Of a stretch of DNA of 64,000 bases, positions 1-14,841 are shown in pieces (the first letter of the stretch is position 1; each line of letters starts with the position of its first letter). Source of the stretch: Rostratula benghalensis (Eukaryota > Chordata > Aves > Charadriiformes > Rostratulidae); assembly GCA_013399305.1 (NCBI GenBank), contig VXAI01000477.1, positions 62,001 through 126,000 of the forward strand, in the 5' to 3' direction. A model generated the notes under the pieces. It worked only from the letters and a program-made list of their open reading frames with translations, was not told the DNA's origin and made no database searches. The translations under genes and the position numbers were made by a program.

Positions 1-1884
1 CACCGATTCCTCCTCTCTCACGTCTCGGTAACCCAAGAGTCCTTGCCCTTTGAAGGCTGTTTTAGGAGAGAATTCACCTTCCTTCACGTCGATCCGAGCA
101 GCTCCCAGTCGGTCTGGAGGAGGGAGGGAAGGAGGAGGTAGGAGGGAAGACCAAGGGTCAGTGATTTTTGAATAGGAAACAGTCCTGTGTCCTCTTTCTC
201 CCTAAACGTGGGCTCCTTGGTTGCACGGGAGCTTCCCCCTTCTGGTTAAATTGTTCAGGCTCCGCAGGAAGGAACAGATGCTGGCCTAGAAAATGCTGTC
301 TGTTGGCTTGTCACAACGACTTGGGGAAGAGTTTTGATTTTAAAACAGGAAATTTAATTTCAGAGCATATCCTCAGTCCAGAGCTGCTTCTCAAACTGCC
401 CCCTCAGGTGGGGGGTGACCCCAGAGAGAGACAGATGACGGAGGCCGCGGCTTGAATTCCAGAATTGAATTTGGGTATTAAATTTTTATTTTTTTCTTTT
501 TCCCCCCTCCTTGGATAAATTGTATTAGTCCTAACAGATAAATGCATCAGCCTGGAATCCAAGTCCATTAGTTACAGGCCTTGGCACAGGCAGCCAAGTG
601 CTGCCAATCGATTCCTCCTGATGGATTGGGAGCGCGTTTTCCACCTTGGGCCCCACTCGACGGCAGAGATGGAAGGAGCCTGTGAGGAGAGGAGCCCAAA
701 GTCGTGGGTGAGAAGATGGACAGGAGCTGGTGACACGCCCCTGGCAGCACAGAAAGTCCCCTGCACCCTGGCCAGCAGGGAGAGGGGGGGACCCAGTGCT
801 GTTACCTGCCACGATGGAAGCTGTCCAGGATGAGGATGGAAAGGTACTGTACTTGGCAGATGAACCACGAGGACTTGAGCATCTGCACGTAGCTGTGAAG
901 CTGATGAGAGGCCTCCCTGGTGCTGGAGCCTTGAGAAGGTCCACGTTGGCGAGCCCTGTTGGGTGGCAGGAGCTCTTCTTCCCACCCTTTGCCCTGGTGG
1001 TTCCTGAATGTCTGGGGTGGCAGTGCTGTGGAGGAGGCTGGCTGTCCTGCAGGACACGTGTGTTCGGTGCCTGCAAAGGATCCCACGGGCTGTAGGTTCT
1101 TCTGGGAGAAGCAAACACCACCTTCAGTTCTTCTGAAGTCTAAGCTTAAGAGGCTGAGGGTGCTTTTTTGTTCTGCCCCAGACACTGGACAATGCAGATG
1201 AGGGTAAGGACGATGCTGTGGTGACTCTGGGATGGAATATCCCTTCTGGGTTTTGTTGTCCCAGTTGTTTGATGCATTCTCCTGCAATGAAAGGGTCCAT
1301 CCCGCAGCAGCAAGCTCAAAATAGAGGAAAATTCTGGTCTGTTGGGTGGTTCCAGGGTGGATTTTTACATTTTCTTTTCAGCTGAAAGTGTAGCTGTTTC
1401 ACAGAACATACCTGCAGGGAGAATGTGGGGGAAAGGCTTGATGGGGAGGGATGGATTCCTCTCCTGCTCCCTGGGTGGCTGCTTTTGTCTCTTCGTGCTC
1501 CCAGAGGAACCCCGTGGGGTGTGTTTGGGAAGGGGGATCCTGTTTTCCTGTGTGTTTTCCAGGGCCTTCTGTTTCTGCAGCAGGGACTGGCACTGCATAA
1601 TCAAAGGCAAGGTGAGCTATAAATCTTTTTTCTCTGGTGTGGCATTTTTTGGCAGGGAATAACCCTGCAGCTGGTGCAGGCTGATGGAGAAGAGATTTCT
1701 GGAGGGCATCTCGCACAGTCAAGGTGCTGTGGGGAGAAATATTACTAGCACCTCTTTCTGCAGCAGTTCCCCTTCCCCTGTCCCAAGGGGTCTGGGACAC
1801 AGAAAACATGAATATGAGCTTAGTAAAGTCTGAAGGTGAACCCAAATGGGAAAAATGCACCCATTTTTTCCCTTCCATGAGGCA
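1..1884. other. Intergenic, no gene recognised
   Basis: Open frames up to 196 codons overlap on both strands around 530-1290, but none has recognisable motifs or flanking splice signals I can defend. No repeats. NFRKB, the expected neighbour on this side by mammalian gene order, is not visible. Confidence 0.6.
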
Positions 1885-2150
1885 ACACCTATAAATACTT
1901 CAAGGGTGGATGTCAGGAAGGATGGGACCAGTCTGTTTTCAGTGGTGCCCAGTGAGAGGACAAGAGGGAATGGGCACAAACTGGAACATAAGCTCCATCT
2001 GAACATGAGGAGGAACTTCTTGATTTTGAGGGTGTCAGAGCCCTGGCAGAGGCTGCCCAGAGAGGTGGTGGAGTCTCCTTCTCTGGAGACATTCAAACAC
2101 CACCTGGACACCTTCCTGTGGGACTTGGTTTTAACACCAAACCTACAGCA
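1885..2150 (+). mobile_element. CR1 LINE fragment, plus orientation
   Basis: Typical CR1 3' region: a GGATGTCAGGAAGGAT-type block, then CATGAGGAGGAACTTCTT, then GGCTGCCCAGAGAGGTGGTGGAGTCTCC and ACATTCAAACACCACCTGGACACC. It is truncated before the usual 3' terminus. Confidence 0.85.
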
Positions 2151-5100
2151 TCTCTCCCAGCGTCGAGGGCAGAGCAGGAAGAGAATGCAGGAGGGACCCT
2201 CAAAAAGGGAACTAAGCCTTCAGAAAGAGCCCAAGTCACCAGGCACCCAGCCCTCACATCCCTATGGACCCTTTCACTAAATTTCACCCAACCCTTGATG
2301 GTTGAATTTTGGATGAGATGCCAGTTATGCACACTCACAGAGGATGCATAAGCATGTGCTGCTTGCTGCTGCCATTTAAATCACTCGAGTTAATAGGCAA
2401 GGAATGCATTAAGTTGTCTAAAAAAAAAGCTAAAATGATAAATTCTGGGAAAGAAAAGCGACCCAGAAAATCCAATTGTACTCTGAACGGCAGCTGAACT
2501 GAGTTTGGAAAATGAATTTGCTAATTAAACTGGAAGAGTCGATTCCAGCAGTGCTTAAAGTGCTAATTTCAACTCCTCTGGAAACTCTGCATCTCCAGGG
2601 TGGAGTTTCACAGAAAACATCGGGCTCTTTCAGCAACCCCTTTCCAGCTGCTCCCGAGAAGGATTTGTGGAAAGGGGAAAAATTTCATTCTCCCCCCAGC
2701 CCCTTTTCCTCCTGATGGAAAATCGGGAAGCACAAGGGTCTCTATTGCTCCCAAACACCTCACCACGGGGTACCCTCAAATCTAACCATGCAGCAGGAAA
2801 CATTTTCCATTTAAAAAAAACCCCCAATCTTAGTGTTTCTGTACACTAATAGTCAGGAAAGGAAGATAAAAAGCAGGTGAGTGTTACCTTAGCTCCTGTG
2901 AGTTAAACATTAACAGCTTGTTAACATGCAGACAGGCATCATTTTCTGGCCAAGGTACTTCCAGGGGTAGATGGCAGCCCACCAGACATCCCAAACTAGG
3001 AGAAAAAAAATAAAGAAAAATAGAAAAATCAGTGTTGGAACGGCACATCCTCATCGCTGCTATCTTCCTGGGGACCGGTGTCACACGCAGACCCCAGGAC
3101 CTTCACAAGGAATGGAATATTCTTTGTCAAAGGGAACAGCATCACTTGGGTCTGGGTATTACAGGGTCCCTGGTAATTAAACCCACCCAGGCACCCATTG
3201 GGGAGAAGATGGGATGGCAAGGGAGCAGGTCAGTGTCACCCCTCCATAGCACAGACACCGGTGGCTTTGGGTGGAGAGCACAAGCTTTTCTGATCCATAA
3301 CCCATCACCTCATCAACGGGTTTCATTGCCTTCCAGTTTAGAGAGCTTCAGGTTAAAGCCCTTTTTTGCTTTTCCAGAGGAAATCAGTCCCACGTGTTAC
3401 AAACTGCTCTGCAAATTACAGCCACAATAATCTCGTTTTTACTCTATTGACCCAAAAAAGGGGGGTCAGAGCTCGGATATGGGGTAATTTTGAGGTAATT
3501 TTGAGGTAATTTTGCCCACCGTGTTCAAAGAAACTCTGGTGCTTCAGCTTTGGGCTCAGAGCACGATCTGGCTAAGCTTGTGAAACCACACAGCTGAGGT
3601 GACCAGTGAATATTTACTCTTATTTGCATTTATTCGAGGGAAGAAGCAACACCCACACACACCACCTCCGTTTTCAGTAGCAAAAACCTCAGTGAGAGAG
3701 GGATTGAGCTTTACCTGGATAACACCAGGGCATGGAAAAACGAGGTGGGGAGAAAGAACATCAGTTGATCAAAGGGGAAAGAGATTTTTTTTTTTCCCTT
3801 TCCCTTTTCTTTTCAATCTGAGTGCAGTACATAGGGTTATAACCTATGCACTAAGCTTCCTGCTAATGGCAGGTTGACCGAGTGACCCAGCTCCTCGTCC
3901 CACGAGGGATATTGTTGTGGTTTCAGCCAAATTTACCAAAACCAGACTGACTGATGGCCCTTCCTCCCCTCAGAAAGAAAGGAGACCGAGAGAGAAGGAG
4001 ATCTATGAGTTCAGAATGAACTGAAGTACTTGAATAAATTATTAATACTCAAATTAAAGTAAGAAGAAAATAATTAAATAGATCAAATACATGCAAAACT
4101 GTATCAGGCTAGTTAAGAGAGGCCCAGCTAAAAAAAAAAGTAAAAATAACAAAACAGAAAATTGGTTCATTTTACCTCAAACCAGGAGAATTATTAACAA
4201 CCAGAGCACATCACTTCCACGCAGCGTGTCTGAGGCTCTCGCTCTGGAACAGGAGATCCACATCCACCCGAGTTCCAGGCAGTGATCCCACAGAAACCAC
4301 AGCTCCTCAAACACCAGCCTGGTTCACAGCCCCAGGCATCAGACCTCTGTGTGCAGGGGACACCAAACAAAATAAAATATCAAGTGCTCACCCTTCCAGG
4401 GACCTCCCGTGGTGGGACTGGAAAATGGAACCGCTTGGAGCCAGGGAGGGTTGGGTTTTTTTCTTCCTCCCAATGCTTGAGGTTTTGGAGTTGAGCTGTG
4501 CCTACACCGAGCTGCCTCTTGTACATCCCAGGGCAGAACAAATGAAGGTATTTATTTAAAAGATAACAACAACAACAACGCTGGTTGTGCTCCCCTCTTC
4601 ATCTCGCTCAGCCCTTGGTGAAGGACACGGCCCACGCCTTTGAAACATCCCTGATGGATGTTCTGATGAACTTGCTGTTCTTTCAGGAATCCCATTGATC
4701 TCATCTTTTAAATGAGGTTTTGATCTTGATGGCAGGAAGCATCTCCCTGGGCTATTCTGCTGCCTAAGGAGAGACCCAAGGGGAAAAAGAAAACCCCACG
4801 TACCCCTGGACAAAGCAGACACTAAGTTTTGTCTCTTGGTTGGTAGTGACCAGCTCTGGGGAGGGAATAAAGCTGTGGGAGGAGAAGAAAAGCCATACCC
4901 AACACCACCAGGAGAATCCATACGCCCAACCTGGACTGGCTGAGGCCATCACCTTGCTTCAAGGGCCCTCTCCCCAATTTGAACCCTGCCCAGCAGCCCA
5001 CCTCCCAGGAATGCCAAAATCCATCCCAGAAGGTGAGGCAGCCTCCTTGATTTAAAACAAGCATAAAAACACCTACCTGCCAGCGCCAACAGGGAAAAAA

Positions 5101-5266
5101 AAACACCACCCAACCCCTGGCCACCCCAACCCCTTTCTCCAGGAAGATTTGGCCACGTGAAAAAAATCACACAGACTCCCAGTATTTCATCCACCCCCCT
5201 CAAGGTTTTGAAGCCTGGCCTGGCATCCATATAGAAGAGGTCCATGCGGGTGGTTCATTAAAGAAC
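2151..5266. other. Intergenic, downstream of the TMEM45-like gene
   Basis: Unique sequence. An AT-rich unique patch lies at 2360-2560 and AT-rich sequence at 4010-4200; an 11-bp triplet repeat lies at 3483. No coding sequence is supported. Confidence 0.6.
3483..3515. repeat. 11-bp unit repeated three times
   Basis: GGTAATTTTGA occurs twice in perfect tandem, followed by GGTAATTTTGC. Confidence 0.85.
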
Positions 5267-5272
5267 TTTATT
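5267..5272 (-). terminator. Candidate polyadenylation signal for the TMEM45-like gene
   Basis: AATAAA on the minus strand about 415 nt past the stop codon, the first canonical hexamer downstream of it. It predicts a 3' UTR of roughly 430 nt, which includes the homopolymer run at 5474-5487 (C on plus, G on the transcript). Confidence 0.55.
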
Positions 5273-5684
5273 GGCCATCTCCTGTTCCCTGTGCACACGA
5301 GGCTTCGTACAAAAACCACCCTCCAACTCACACCGCAGCGAGCGACAGCCGGCGGGAGCTCTGGACACCGGCTTGGAAACGCAGCCAAATCGGCCACACC
5401 AGTTGGACTCCAGCAGCAAACCAGTCCTGCAGTTCACAGCCCAAGCTGCAGAAGGGAAAATTAAGAACTTCCTCCCCCCCCCCCCCCTTCCTCCCCAACA
5501 CAAGCCTGGTTTGCTCTTGCTACCCCCGAAGGGACGCCTTCCACCTTCGGGGCCCTACCTCCCACTTCTGAAGCTCCACCATCAAGGTGCCAGTGTAATT
5601 TATCAAGACTAATTTAAAAAAAAAAACCCAAAAAACTTGTTCTCAAGAGCTCTAAGCCACAGCAGGGAAGGAGTTTCCATGTCC

Positions 5685-8845
<3,161 letters not shown>

Positions 8846-8856
<11 letters not shown>

Positions 8857-9007
8857 GGGGCTCACTTTCTGGACCTGCAAGGACAAACAGTGCCCGGGGA
8901 GCAACTTAAAGTGTCCCCAAGAGAGACTCGTTGGCATGGGGCTCACTTTCTGGACCTGCAAGGACAAACAGTGCCTGGGGAGCAACTTAAAGCGTCCCCA
9001 AGAGAGA
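8846..9007 (-). repeat. 81-bp tandem duplication over the start exon of the TMEM45-like gene
   Basis: Two direct copies, 8846-8926 and 8927-9007. They differ at about two positions (CCCGGGG/CCTGGGG and AGTGTCC/AGCGTCC), so the duplication is recent. Each copy holds the polypyrimidine tract, the acceptor AG, the VQKVSP leader and the ATG. 81 nt is 27 codons and the duplicated segment is open, so use of the distal acceptor or ATG stays in frame. Confidence 0.95.
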
Positions 9008-9022
9008 TGTGGGGCTGCTCAC

Positions 9023-9183
9023 TTGCTCAGTGTCCTCGGGGACCTGCATCCCAACAGAACGGGGCTGCACAGCACCAACATTAGCTTTGAAGAGGTAGTA
9101 CCAGAGATGCAACATCACCAAGGCCTGCATCATGCCGGAGAAAAACACACCAGTGCCCAGGAAACCATTAACAGCCACAGGCT
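9023..9183 (-). other. Exon-like open segment upstream of the TMEM45-like gene
   Basis: On the minus strand an acceptor-like CCTCTTCTAAG|AG is followed by an open frame of about 53 codons and a strong donor GAGCAA|GTGAGC. The frame encodes a hydrophobic stretch (FLGTGVFFSGMM, then ALVMLHLWYYLF) followed by a hydrophilic end PEDTEQ. The donor phase is 0 and joins in frame to VQKVSPMPTS of coding exon 1. Two adjacent ATGs at 9133 and 9130 could start a 43-residue N-terminal extension. I recognise no family, and transcription is unproven. Confidence 0.35.
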
Positions 9184-9889
9184 CTTAGAAGAGGAACCAT
9201 AACAAAGTTTTTTGCTGATTGATAAAAAGCAACATGACAATTATTTCCTGGGAACATAAACTCCCTCCCAACCAGAGAATTACCAGGGTGTGAATGCAGC
9301 CGGTGTGCTCAGCAGCTCCAGCCAGCCAAGGCTTTGCTGGGCCCTGCTGGCTGCAGAGCAGCACGTGGTGGCAACCCAGGAACCATCCCCACTTACAAAA
9401 GGAGTTCCATGCACATTCCACACAGCCTTCACGTTGCAAGCCAGTGGCGACTTGACATAAGAGAGGGAGTTTTCATCTCCTGTAGGAAGAGCTGGAAGAC
9501 TCGAGGCATGGAAAATGCCTCTGTATTAAGCTGGACCAAGGCCACCAGCGAGGATGGAGAGGAGCAGAAGTACGGCAGCTCAACCGGCTGCCGCAGACAA
9601 AGTCATATTCTGCAAAGTATTTAAAGACTATGCTCAAATTGTTGAAAAAAAGCCCAGAGCAGCAAGCACAGAAGGGAATCAGTGATGATGTAAATGCTTA
9701 CAGCAGCGAGCTTTTGATGTTACCTTGGGATGGTCTTGTTCCCGCCAGCGAGACCTCCCTCCATGCTCTCTGTATGCATCTACCACCTAAGGAGGTCTCA
9801 CTCTTTCCCTCCTCACGGGCTTTCTGGTCCTTTTCTACAGCTCAGATGTGCTCAGAAGGCAGCATTACTCATCCTGAAGCTACCACACC

Positions 9890-10014
9890 AACTTGCCCTT
9901 GCATCACAAATGACATCCTCGCTGTGTTTATAAATACCAGAGCGAATTGCAGAGGCTGGATGAACGACTCCAGCACGTTCTTCGAGTCCTCCCACACTAG
10001 AAAGTAATTAGGCA
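9890..10014 (-). other. Second exon-like open segment, minus strand
   Basis: The strong acceptor TTATTTTTGCAG at about 10015 is followed by an open frame of about 40 codons with protein-like composition (NYFLVWEDSKNVLESF, then FALVFINTARMSF). A GTGGTAGCT donor near 9890 would join in phase to the 9181 acceptor of the next segment, giving one continuous frame toward the TMEM45-like gene. No homologue is recognised; it may be chance. Confidence 0.2.
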
Positions 10015-11039
10015 CTGCAAAAATAAGGGTAGGATGTGGTGTGGCAACTGCCTGAGGTGAGGGAGAGCTCTGCAAGATGTTCCTGGTCGGGTTTTGGCTG
10101 CAGAGCTGGAGTTGGTGGAACTGGCTCAGCCCTGCGTGGGCAAACTCCGCATCCGGGTTTGAAGAACATCATCATCCATTGCACCACCAGGATGCAGATG
10201 ATCTGGGGAAGGCTCAAAGCTGTTTACACTGTGTTAAGGTTTCCTTTCAGGAGGGAAGTCACCAACCAGCCTTTCAGGTGGCTGAGAAACACCCCATCCC
10301 AGGAGCCGGTTTGGTGAGAGGCTCGTGCCCCGTGTCTTTCCCCATTAGAGCCCGGACACCCAGCCCAGGGCACACATCTTCCCTGCACAGCCATCCACAC
10401 GCTGAAGGGGCTGAGAACAAACACAGTCAAGGCACAATTTAAGCAGGGCACAATTGCACAATACAGAGCCAAATTTTACCATTGTCCTTGCAGAGACTAC
10501 AGGAGCGTACCCTGATCAAGGAGTGCTAATTTGAATTGCTTAATTGGAGGAGAGCAGAGGCATCCCAGAGCCCAGGCATCAGGAATGACAACAGACACAT
10601 CCCTCCTGCAACTCTGCAGGTTCTAACCCAGGGATTTATCACCCTACATCCAGCGGGTGCTCCCTCTTCACCTGATGGACCAGTAGCCCCCAGACCACTC
10701 TGATTCAGAGATGACCCTGGGATCTCCTACCTCAACCAGCTCTGTAGCCTCCCTCTCTTCATTTTGGTTCTGGGGACCCTTTTTCTTTGTAACCCCTCAG
10801 CAGCCCCATTCAGCAGGGCTTTTGGTAGCTGTCACGAGTCCCCTTTGCTTCCCACCACCTGGACACCACTCTTCAGCAGCCACCACATACCCTGGGGGCT
10901 ATCTCTCACTTAGCCAAGATGTCCTGAACCCACCCTTCTATCAAGCTGAGTCTTGGATGCAACACACTTGAAAAAATAAAAACAAAAAAAAAAAAAGAAG
11001 AGACCAGAGAAACCAGCCACGTTTCCAAAGCAACAGCCT

Positions 11040-11165
11040 GCTTACACAGCCCAGCAAAACAACCCCCCCAACATCCACACAACCCCTCAACCACCCCACC
11101 AAGCTTACACAGCCCAGCAAAACAACCCCCTCGACATCCACACAACCCCTCAACCACCCCACCGA
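11040..11165. repeat. 63-bp tandem duplication
   Basis: Two near-identical copies, 11040-11102 and 11103-11165, each starting GCTTACACAGCCCAGCAAAA and ending CCTCAACCACCCCACC plus three bases. They are C/A-rich and in a non-coding context. Confidence 0.93.
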
Positions 11166-12253
11166 GCCCAAACCCCAGTACATCTCACCCCCCCAGCCCT
11201 TCCATTTGAGTCCACACTCAGGTTAAAGCTGATTAGCTCAAGATGAGCCACAGCTGGGGACAGGAGCACCAGCTGAGGGGAGGGACCCAGGTTATTTCTT
11301 TTTCCTGCCAGCCAGTTTGTCTGTCAGAGGACCTGAAATATGGCTGCAGTCAGAAGTTATTTCTTTCCTGAGCTGCCCTTCTCCCTCTGCAGGGCCCAGG
11401 CTGCGATGCTCCTGCTTAATAGCCATATGGGAGCTGCCTGCACTGACTGATTGGGCTCAGCTCGGGAAGGACAGCCTTTCTGCCCCATTTCCAGGCTGTC
11501 CCCTGCAGCCATCGCAGCCCCAGGTCCATCACCATCAATGGTTTCATCTCTGTGAGGGATTCATTCCCGCTGACGCAGGAGGATCGATGCTACCAGGAGG
11601 ATGCTGTCCATGTGGACTCATCAGCATCCCCTAAAAGCACCCATGGGTGCAACCATCAGCCTGGCAGTGAGAGCAGCATCCCAGAACAGCCAGCCTGAAT
11701 GCACTCTGACATGGTCTTCTCCTTTGTGGATCCTCCTCCATCCTTTGCTACCCAGGCACATCTGTCTTGTGCCAACAGCCCTCACCCAACAGAAGAGGCA
11801 CAAATTCCCTCTCCTGCCCACCCTCTGCCATGATACACCTGCAAAATCTGATAAATCCCCTCAAAATGAGAGCTAAAGCCACAGATTGTCTCCATCAACA
11901 CCACCTCCACCAGTATCCTTGGTGGCCACCATCACACTGCACCTCTGCCTTCCAGAGATGGACTCTCCCCCTTCTTCCCGAGCTCAAGCAGCCACATCCA
12001 TCCCATCCCAGCTGCTCCTCACCGAGGTATTTCTCTCCCTATGGGCAGGAGAGTTTACCTGTGACTCCTGCCTGTCCTTCTCCCTCTCCAGATGTGGCAG
12101 TGAGGAGCAGCTATTACTCAGGAGAGGCAGATAAAGGGAGAAGCCACCGCGGGGAGGTGGCCCTCAGACAGGATGTTTAGAGCTGAACATCCTGAGGGCC
12201 ATTTCAGGGGACGCTGAGTCAACCAGCTTTCATAACCTGGGACACCTCACATC

Positions 12254-12302
12254 AAAAGAAAAAGAGAGGGAGAGAGGGAGGGGAAAAAAAAAAAAAAAAA
12301 AG
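12254..12302. repeat. Purine tract with A18
   Basis: AAAAGAAAAAGAGAGGGAGA continuing as purines into an 18-base A run; low complexity. Confidence 0.9.
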
Positions 12303-13447
12303 TTTGCCACAAAAATCAGGATGAGCAGCCAATCCCCGTTTCCATGGCAACGCTGTATATTTAGTTATTATGCTGGGGTTTTTGGGTGACTGGGGAAGGA
12401 CCAAAGAAGAGACAAGGCTGTGGCATCGCCTGACGTGGCCAGGCTGTGCTGGAAGGGCTCTGAAATCTCTAAATTGGGCTGCCAGGTACACCATAACCTT
12501 TTTAAGGGGGGGGTCTGGCCTTACAAAAGGTGCCTGTAGGCAGGAGATTTTGGGCCAGGAGCTCACCATCCAAAGTGGAGCCCTTGTGAGCTCCATCCCC
12601 CAGCCACCAAGAGGAGGGGGTGGGTGGTCCCCTCTCCCCTAAAAAGATGGGGTGACAGGGCACAGCAGCCCATTTCCACTCCTCTTCACCTGTCTGCTGC
12701 TCGATGCTGCCGAGCACCCCCAGACACGAGCCGCTCGTCACATCGCTGAGGGCCTTAGCACAGATGAGCAACACGAGTGCCTCAAGGCAACCAAATGCCA
12801 CGGGGTCACCCCGTTGTCCCCACCTCCCTCCGAAGCGCCGCGTTGATGGTACAAAAACACCCTCAGGAGCGCTTCCCTACGCCTCTGTCTACCTGAGGAC
12901 CACGAACAACCACTCCCTGCGTTCCCAGCATGGTTTTTCCCCAGGTTGCAACCACACACACATAACTCCTCGTGCCACCAAAACCACCCCAAACCTGGCC
13001 GCAGGACGAGCCATGCCCAGCCCTTCCAAGAGCCACACACGTGAGCCAAGGCCCCGGGGAAGCCCCAGGGCTGGAAGAGCATGGAAGCAAAACAGTCTGC
13101 ACAGCCCTCTTCAGGGTGATGGGCTCTTCTTCAGCTCAGCCATAAGAGCCACCAAGCTACAGTCAGGACCTCTTTTATCTCCATTATCTCCATATCAACT
13201 GTAGGAAGTAGGAGGGAAGGAGAAGGAGAAGCCAGCCATGCTGCTTGTACCCCTCCAAGACACCTTGCAGAGGGCTGAGCACGTGCACCAAAGGGTCCTG
13301 TCACACCAGGGAAGCTCACAGGGAGAAGAGAGGCTTCCACAAACACACACAGCTTCACCCAGGCTTCGGGAGCTTCCTAAGCCCAAGCACAGAGGGAAAT
13401 ACAACCCCTGTAGGAGCTCTTCAGACCAACCCCGAAAAATAATACAG

Positions 13448-14135
13448 AGAATCGAATCATGGTTTGGGGGGGAAGAGACCTGAAAGATCATCCAAGGCAG
13501 GGACCCCTCCCACCAGACCAGGTTGCTCCAAGCCCCCTCCAACCTGGCCTTGAACCCCTCCAGGGATGGGGCAGCCACAGCTTCTCTGGGCAACCTGGGC
13601 CAGGCTCTCACCACCCTCACATCGAAGAAGTTCTTCCCCACATCTCAGCTACATCTCCCCTCTTTCAGGGTCAAACCCTTCCCCCTCTTCCTAGGGCTTC
13701 CCTCCCTGATCCAGAGTCCCTCCCCAGCTTTTCTGGAGCCCCTTGAGGGACCAGAAGGGTCTCCAAGATCTCCCCGGAGCCTTCTCCAGGCTGAAACCCC
13801 CATCTCTCTCAGCCAGTCCTCCCAGTAGAGGGGCTCCAGCCCTCCCAGCATCTCCATGGCCTCCTCTGCCTCAGTCCAACAGGTCCATGTCCTTCCTGTG
13901 CTGAGGACTCCAGAGCTGGACACAGTGCTCCAGGCGGGGTCTCCCCAGAGCGATTTCCCTACCTTGCTCTGCTGCCCACACTTCTTTTGATGGAGACCAG
14001 GATGCAGGGGACTTTCTGGGCTTCCAGGGCATGTTACTGGTTCATTTTGAGTTTCTTATCCACCTCCAGCACCCCCAAGTCCTTTTCCTCAGGGCTGCTC
14101 TCAATCCATTCTCCCCCCAGCCTGTATTTGTGCCT
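13448..14135 (-). mobile_element. CR1 LINE 3' fragment, minus orientation
   Basis: It begins with the inverted CR1 3' tail (GAATCATGGTTTGGGGG), continues through CCAACCTGGCCTTGAACCCC and TCTCTGGGCAACCTGGGCC, and extends about 690 bp into the distal 3' region (TGCTGAGGACTCCAGAGCTG, CACCCCCAAGTCCTTTTCC). It is one of the two longest copies here. Confidence 0.93.
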
Positions 14136-14490
14136 GGAAATGGCTTTCTGGTAGGAAAAAGATCAGCAGCACCCTCAGGGACCTCTTTGCAGCTTGGTTT
14201 TCCTTTTCTGCAACCACCCAACTGGACAAACCATTGCCCCAAAGGGCAGCTGAGCACAAAGCTGCTTCTCAGGCAGGACAAGCCAGGTCCTGGGAGAAAG
14301 AAGGCAGAGCTGGGAGGGCAGCAGCTGGAGGGGGAGAGGAGGGAATGAAGCCCAGCTGAAACCCATCTGCTCCAAGGCTGAAGGTTCTTTCTCCAAGGGG
14401 CTTAAAGGGCCACAAGGAATAAAGCACCTGGAGAAAGGTTTCCATGGAAAGGGTGACTCCTAACAAGGTGCCTGCTGGGCAGACAGCAGG

Positions 14491-14550
14491 AAAAGTTGTA
14501 CGAAATGGGTGAAATGTGTGAAAAGTTGTATGAAATGGGTGAGGAAAGGG
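14491..14550. repeat. 30-bp tandem duplication
   Basis: AAAAGTTGTACGAAATGGGT and AAAAGTTGTATGAAATGGGT recur exactly 30 bases apart, with the following bases partly shared. Confidence 0.8.
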
Positions 14551-14824
14551 GGTTTCCAGCCTTTTAAGCCACCCCCACAATGAAAATGAGGACGAAACTG
14601 TGACGAGGGGTTGGGAACCAGAGCCCCATGAGGGGGGGCCACCCCCTCCCCAAAATCACAGCGGGTCACTCGCACCCCACGCGCGCTAAAAATCACTGCA
14701 GGGATAAGCAGATGCAGCTCCATTGCTGCAAACTGCTGAGACATGGAGGAATATTATGGGATTGTACCAGCAAAGCCCTCCTGCCTTCCTCCTCTTCCTC
14801 CCAGGGAGTCAGATCTGTGTCCGA

Positions 14825-14841
14825 CCCCCCCCCCCCCCCCC
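14825..14841. repeat. Poly-C run (17)
   Basis: Seventeen consecutive C in a pyrimidine-rich context, non-coding. Confidence 0.95.

Larger units (their letters stand above)
10015..13447. other. Intergenic between the two TMEM45 genes, left part
   Basis: The 63-bp duplication, C/A-rich sequence (11480-12180) and a purine tract are present. A minus-strand stretch near 12693-12801 (ALVLLICAKALSD, donor ACAG|GTGAAG) looks faintly exon-like. Nothing else is supported. The TMEM45-like gene's 5' UTR exon and promoter should lie here or just left. Confidence 0.5.

Noticed and set aside
1..5266. NFRKB exons expected on the left by mammalian gene order
   Set aside because: No NFRKB-like segment is recognisable in the open frames of this interval.
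10130..10205. Hydrophobic minus-strand stretch IICILVVQWMMMFF after a CAG acceptor
   Set aside because: No usable donor follows and the stretch is largely a CAT/GAT-rich low-complexity translation.
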